A DNA stretch of 64,000 nucleotides, from the NCBI GenBank assembly GCA_914767715.1, contig OU612069.1, positions 18,473,387 through 18,537,386 of the forward strand, read 5' to 3'. Source of the DNA: Membranipora membranacea. Taxonomy: Eukaryota > Bryozoa > Gymnolaemata > Cheilostomatida > Membraniporidae. The notes under the pieces were generated by a model, which was given only the letters and a program-made list of their open reading frames with translations, had not been told where the DNA came from and did no database searches. A program made the position numbers and the translations under genes. Positions 59,190 through 64,000 of the stretch are shown here, one piece after another. The first letter of the stretch is position 1, and each line of letters begins with the position of its first letter.

Positions 59190-61580
59190 ATTGCAGCAAG
59201 CTGATGAAGCATCCCTTGAGGCTGCCTGTGGAGGTGGATAGCAGATCTGAGGTGTTGGGCTATGTCATGACTCCATGTTTTTTATTTGGCAGAAAGTCAT
59301 ATAGCCAATTTAAAATGTTGGGTGAAATTGATAGTTTCTCAGTTCATCTGAATAGGATCTTCGGGTTGATTGTATCAACTGCGTTTGAGCATTCAGTAAA
59401 CAGAGCTTTGACCGCATTTTTAGAATTTTGATCTCTTTTTCAAGTAGCTCCAGGCATTTACCGACTATCGATGTCAAAGCAATAAGCCTGAAGTTCTGGG
59501 TTCGGTGACTCCTGCATATTTAGGTATAAGCTTGATATTTGCAGTTTTCCATACTGTTGGCGTGATGCCCTCCTGTATTGATAGGATGAAAATTAGGTTC
59601 AGGGGTTCAGCTAAAGTAGAAGCAGCATATTTGAGTAGACATCCAGTGATATTATCTGAACCTGGGCTTTTGTTAGATTTAAACCCACATAACATAACAT
59701 AAATTTTCTCAATTGGAAAATCCTCAACATCTGATAAAATAGGTTGCAAAAATGGACACTCCAAGCATTTAGTACATTTGAATCAAAAGAGCACCCTCTT
59801 AGGAATTTCCAACAGTATTTTTCACTGCATCTTCATTTTTTTTAATTTAACACAAAAGAATGCCAAAAAACAGCTACTCTTTTTTACATTTTAGGTGTTT
59901 TTGGGCATTCTTTTGCGTTAAATTCAAGAGAAATGAAGATGCAGTGAAAAATACTGTCGGTGTTTCCTGTGTGCACCATGGCTTATGAAAGCGGCTTCGT
60001 ATGTGAGAGCCTTCAAAAAAACTTTGTTTGGCCACAATAATGGTCATTTGGACAGCATATTTTACGTTATGCAAAGGTGGCAAAAAAATTAGCTGTACGT
60101 AAGAGTCTTTGCAATATGCAAGCTATTTTGTTGAAAGTCAATGTGTATGACGTTTGAAGTGTATTCTAAGAGAAAATCATAATTAATTTTGTTTCAAGCC
60201 TATGATCTATTCTGAATTAGTGATTGAAATTTCGCACATTTTGACAGCTTCACTCAAAGAAATGCAATGTATGGCGTGACGTAAAAAGTCAATTAAGACA
60301 AGTCATATATCAAAGAAAATCAAGTTTAACGATGAACGCAATCTCCAAGTATACATTCCACTTGTTTTAAACTTTTTTGCAATTAATTTGGTTCCTCCAT
60401 CTGCATTGACAAATACAGTGTTTTCTGCCCCATTTCCTCCCTAAAATGACACAACGTCATCAACTAAAGTTTTTGTTCAGGTATTCATTCTCAGTAGCCT
60501 GGCAGCTTTCCAACGGTATATGGTATGTTGATATTCACATCTTTCTTTGAAATTACCTTAACTGGTTCCATGCTAGTCTACTATTACCATGCATTCTACT
60601 CCCAATGTTAGAGGATTGATTGTCCTTTGAGCCTGCGATGTTCTGCTGGATCAGTGTGGTATGCAGTAAACTTCTCACCAATCAGACAAGCGATTCTAGG
60701 AGTCATCCAGGTATTGTTGTAAGCGGGTATCGTGGTCTTTTTCATCAGAATACTAGCATCCATTCCATTGATAAATTCAGGTTTTGTACAAATATATTAG
60801 CAACAACGTTGACATTCTGCCCAGCAAGTTATTAACTCCAGTTTGTATCATCCAGGCAGCTATGCAACTTGTTCATGTTGTCTTCACTCCATACTCTCTT
60901 ATGAACTGTGACAGGCTGTGTCCACACATCTGTAATAAGTAAACATCGGCATGGTCTAACTTGCCTCTCTCAGGTAATTTGACGGAATTATAGCTGTTCT
61001 TGATCTTTATAAAGCACTGGCAGAACAGTTGACTTGTTGTTGGAAGTGTGGAACCTTGATGCTGGAACTATTTAAATCTCACAATGAAATTATAGAAGCA
61101 GAGGGATTACCCATTTCAAGTCTTTCTATTGCATAATGTATTTTTCTGTATCCGCCTTGAAAACCCCGCTAGCGGGCACTCCAAACTTTTTAAAATACAC
61201 CATAATCACTATGACGCAGGGAATTCCCCTTGGCAACCAATATGACATTATCCTGAGAGCTATCTCGAGGCTGTCTTCTGAATGAGTCCACACAATCGAT
61301 CAGTCATCACACCAACTATCATTGATATGAATATTTAATCCCCAACATAATTTTCATTGGTGGTGATGCACTCTCTGTTGCACCTTAGAGTCCGTTCCAT
61401 CTAAAGCTGCCTGAGTGTCAAGAATATTGTCAGTCAGGCATCTCTCAGTGAGAACAATCAATCAGCAGTTTTTTAATTGATTATTTTCAAATGCTGACAC
61501 AAGTCCATCAATTCTGTTGTAAATCTTGTTGACATTGGACAGGAGGATGGTAGGGAAGGCAGTATTTTTACCTTAGGTGA
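59190..61580 (-). mobile_element. CR1/L2-like LINE with endonuclease (LINE-F), decayed
   Basis: On the minus strand, remnants of an apurinic-type endonuclease begin near 61575 (LPSLILSNVNKIYNRIDGL, then IVLTERCLTDN, a D-G-T-D-S block, HINDSWCDD and a LPRGIPCVIVIMVY block ending near 61195). QPVTVHKRVW and LHSCLDDTNW, typical of the linker before the RT, lie near 60920-60840. The RT start is at 59764-59474 (SNKSPGSDNITGCLLKY, W-K-T-A-N-I-K-L-I-P-K) and decays by about 59190, before the catalytic box. Stops and frameshifts are frequent. A hairpin element (59812-59957) is inserted between linker and RT. Confidence 0.7.
59812..59957. mobile_element. Fold-back (long hairpin) element inside LINE-F
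   Basis: A roughly 60-base arm at 59812-59871 (from ACAGTATTTTTCACTGCATC) is matched by its reverse complement at 59895-59957 (ending GATGCAGTGAAAAATACTGT) with a 23-base loop. Only a few mismatches were seen. It looks like a small fold-back MITE; a pre-miRNA-like transcript is the alternative. Confidence 0.85.
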
Positions 61581-62179
61581 TATCAATTAAAATGCTGTAG
61601 TAACTTCAATCATTGCAAACCTTTTGCCACACTAGCATTTTTTGCATAGTTACGAACTTTCGGTCATTCCCCAAGAAAATACCTTTGCTTTTATTAATGT
61701 CGGATCAGTTGCAATCTGTTGCCCATTGTCTCAGGGTTTGCAAGCTTATTGCTAATGCTGATGGATCCAATAATCCAAAATCCATAACATATCAGTACAA
61801 TTTAAGCATCTGTGCCATAACTGCTGCTATGATATCAAGTGTCTTACCCAATTGTTATGATCATCGTAAAAACCTAGGGTGAAATGGCTTCTTGTAATTG
61901 TGTTGCCTTAACATGTCTTTAGATGGTATGTGCGGGTGATTGCATTATGTCTATTTCCCATATTATTGCATAAAATTTCATGTTCCAGCAAGCTCGACCA
62001 TGCCCAAAGTGATATTGCTTTACTGCTGACATAACACTATGTATTAGACATTTATCTGATGAGAAATTGTAAGAGTTTTGCAACCTTACCCCATATAGCT
62101 CTGTTCGAATGCTAGAGCAATCAACACAAATATCCTAATATAACCATTAAAATTATTTGAACAGTTGTGAACTAGTTTT
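61581..62179. other. Intergenic, nothing recognised
   Basis: No exon or repeat supported; a + frame at 61613-61882 has no domain. Confidence 0.4.
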
Positions 62180-62414
62180 CGAGGTGGCTCAGTTGGTTAG
62201 AGCGCCGTTCCTTTAACAAGCGTATATTGAAGGTTGGGGGTCTGAATCCCACTGCAGTCCGTTGACTACTGGGGTTTGGTCGGCCCTTGGTGTGCTCCAA
62301 CCTGCCTGCAAACAGAGAGCAACCTGGCGTAGGTATTGTAGCCTTGCCTTGCATCAAAATTTTCCGCCAATGCTTTGGGATGTGGTGTGTGATAAGACAC
62401 CTGATTTAATCAAC
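62180..62414 (+). mobile_element. tRNA-derived SINE, copy 2
   Basis: Head GAGGTGGCTCAGTTGGTTAG (A-box), then GGGGTCTGAATCCCAC (B-box region), body with CCTGCCTGCAAACAGAGAGC and tail GATTTAATCAACC. It aligns over its whole length with the minus-strand copy at 3243-3001. The B-box has one change from consensus (GGTCTGAATCC), so this copy is diverged. Confidence 0.8.
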
Positions 62415-64000
62415 CTCTCAATTAATCAACCTGAATTACTATAATTATTAGATATATTTCTCTGCCGTATGTGAGTGACTTTGGTTAGGTCCCAGTGCCC
62501 TCGAGATATAAGTAACCCTAACATATAGACTGTTAAGTAGTTTCATTATATACAATACTTGAATACATCTGATTTTAATCAACCTTAGTCAACATAGAAA
62601 TTAATGTAAAGTTTTACGGCTCATTAAAAATAGATCTATATAGCTCACTTTAAATTAATCTGAAAAATGACAGCTCAGCCAGCATTTTTCATTTACATCA
62701 TACTGACACCATTGAAAGCATTACAAAACCTCAAATTAAAGGAATGTTGCTGGCTCAATATCAATTAAATTTGTTTTGACACTTGAGTGCCACTGGACTG
62801 AGGCTGCCAAATTCAAAGTCTATTTTTAGTGATTTAAAGCATGGGATATTCTAACAGAATTATTCCTCACTGTAAAATATACGACTGGAACTTATCCCCT
62901 CTGTGGTAGTCGATATAGTCTGTCAAGATTTACTACTTTTGTCCAAAGAATTGACCATCCGAAATGGGTCCAATGTATCAATCCCTGTAGAAGAGGAGCG
63001 TACCAAAGCGGCAAAACCAAACTTGTTTAGCGATTAGCGCCGCAGTTGTCGAGGGTTTGTGTTCAGCATGAAACGACATGCTGAAAAGCTGGACAAAACA
63101 CAATTGAAACACTACATTACAGTTATACTGGAAAAAAAAAGACCTGCAACATTTTTGTATTGTTTTTTCTTGAGAGCTATGCCATAATCAATGGTCAAAT
63201 ACAGAATAAACATTTTACATTGTTATTTGGCTTTGGAAACAAATTCTAGTTAGTCAGTTCATAGCAAAAATAGGGTTGACAACCAGCAGTGGTTTAGGTC
63301 TCTTTTTAGGTATATGTCTATGCCCATTGTCTTGCTTTGGGGACTTTCAAGGCTTTTTGGTCCAGCCCAAGTGTCTGAGTGCATTCACACCCCACACCAA
63401 TGGATAGTATGGTATTTGAAATCATAACAATAAGTTGAGGATCTCAGGTACAATTCTCAATGACTTTTTGGAGACATTTTTTATCTTTAATTTAGAAAAG
63501 AATAACTTTGCTCCCAGCATAAAGAAAGCTGAAAATTGACACTTCACAGTAGTAAAAACCATTCGGTTGAACGAGTTCCACTGTTGCTTTGTCAAGAAAA
63601 CTGTTTTGGTACCAAGAGACATCAGAGCTTATGCGGCCATGTGTACTCACAGATATCTCTATTTGCCAATACATTTATAGATCAATCCGTTGGGCTAGCC
63701 TTCAGCCCCATGTAGTGATGCAAACCAACAGTAGTCTCAGATTTTGTTGTTTTTTGACATTCTATTTTGACATTTTACATTACTTCATTTTGTTGGCTTC
63801 TCATCACGAGCAAGAAGGTGGTTTTTCAAGACCAAATTGGCTCAGATTCCTTAAAAAGCCTTACTTTGACATTATTAATCCACAAGGCTAGGTGTTTGCA
63901 CGGTTCCATATAGTTTAAAATTAATTTTAAAGTTATTGTCTAGATTTCAATTCATAATTTGTCACAGCTTTCAGCTGACTGACTGACAGCTGTTGGTTCT
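62415..64000. other. Intergenic to window end, nothing recognised
   Basis: Short frames on both strands without domains or splice support, and no repeat matching the rest of the window. Confidence 0.4.

Overview
The window is nuclear DNA from a multicellular animal, most likely a marine invertebrate such as a sponge, cnidarian or similar lineage. It is AT-rich, its genes are broken into short exons by GT-AG introns, and about half of the recognisable content is transposon debris. The species cannot be fixed from the sequence. There is no bacterial-style gene layout; most long open frames are transposon remnants or simple repeats.

Host genes. (1) On the + strand at 725-10224 lies the 3' part of an unrecognised gene. 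It ends in four successive 102-bp exons, each encoding 34 residues with identical phase-1/phase-1 borders, then a short last exon. (2) On the + strand at 38708-43296 is a three-exon secreted C-type lectin with a six-residue repeat in front of its CTLD. (3) On the - strand at 47251-43709, converging on the lectin, is a secreted von Willebrand factor A (VWA) protein in about six exons; no sequence for its metal-binding (MIDAS) first strand was found, and a LINE ends exactly at the exon that should follow it. (4) A cysteine-rich terminal exon lies at 25152-25321, and a doubtful exon at 33137-33255.

Mobile DNA. The 6.7-kb intron of gene 1 holds three different LINE remnants stacked in antisense (9208-7703, 7690-6440, 6425-3317), the last of the R2/HERO type with a restriction-like endonuclease. 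Other LINE remnants lie at 46790-46265, 49977-48517 (inserted inside a 3'UTR copy of the R2-like element) and 61580-59190 (endonuclease plus RT, broken by a hairpin element). A complete but pol-less LTR element with 216-bp LTRs and TATAG target duplication lies at 55424-57719 and carries only a gag-like gene. A 405-bp hAT-type MITE with perfect 8-bp target duplication lies at 22468-22872 and contains a tRNA-like sequence. A TTAA-flanked inverted-repeat element occurs at 15539-16183 and 37659-38527, the latter just upstream of the lectin and including its candidate TATA box. A tRNA-derived SINE family has copies at 3001-3243 and 62180-62414, with other tRNA-like SINEs at 51305 and 26085. Relics of a P-element/THAP9-like transposase (26628-27071) and of a DUF7869-like transposon protein (31697-32035) are present.

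Repeats and structures. The most striking is a 1-kb, 9-bp minisatellite at 23392-24405 whose repeat unit changes stepwise along its length. There are also two GTCCGTCC-rich arrays (14950-15340, 16994-17320), two roughly 230-260 bp tandem duplications, (AT)n and (GATT)n tracts, and several long hairpins, including one of about 90 bp per arm in the lectin intron.
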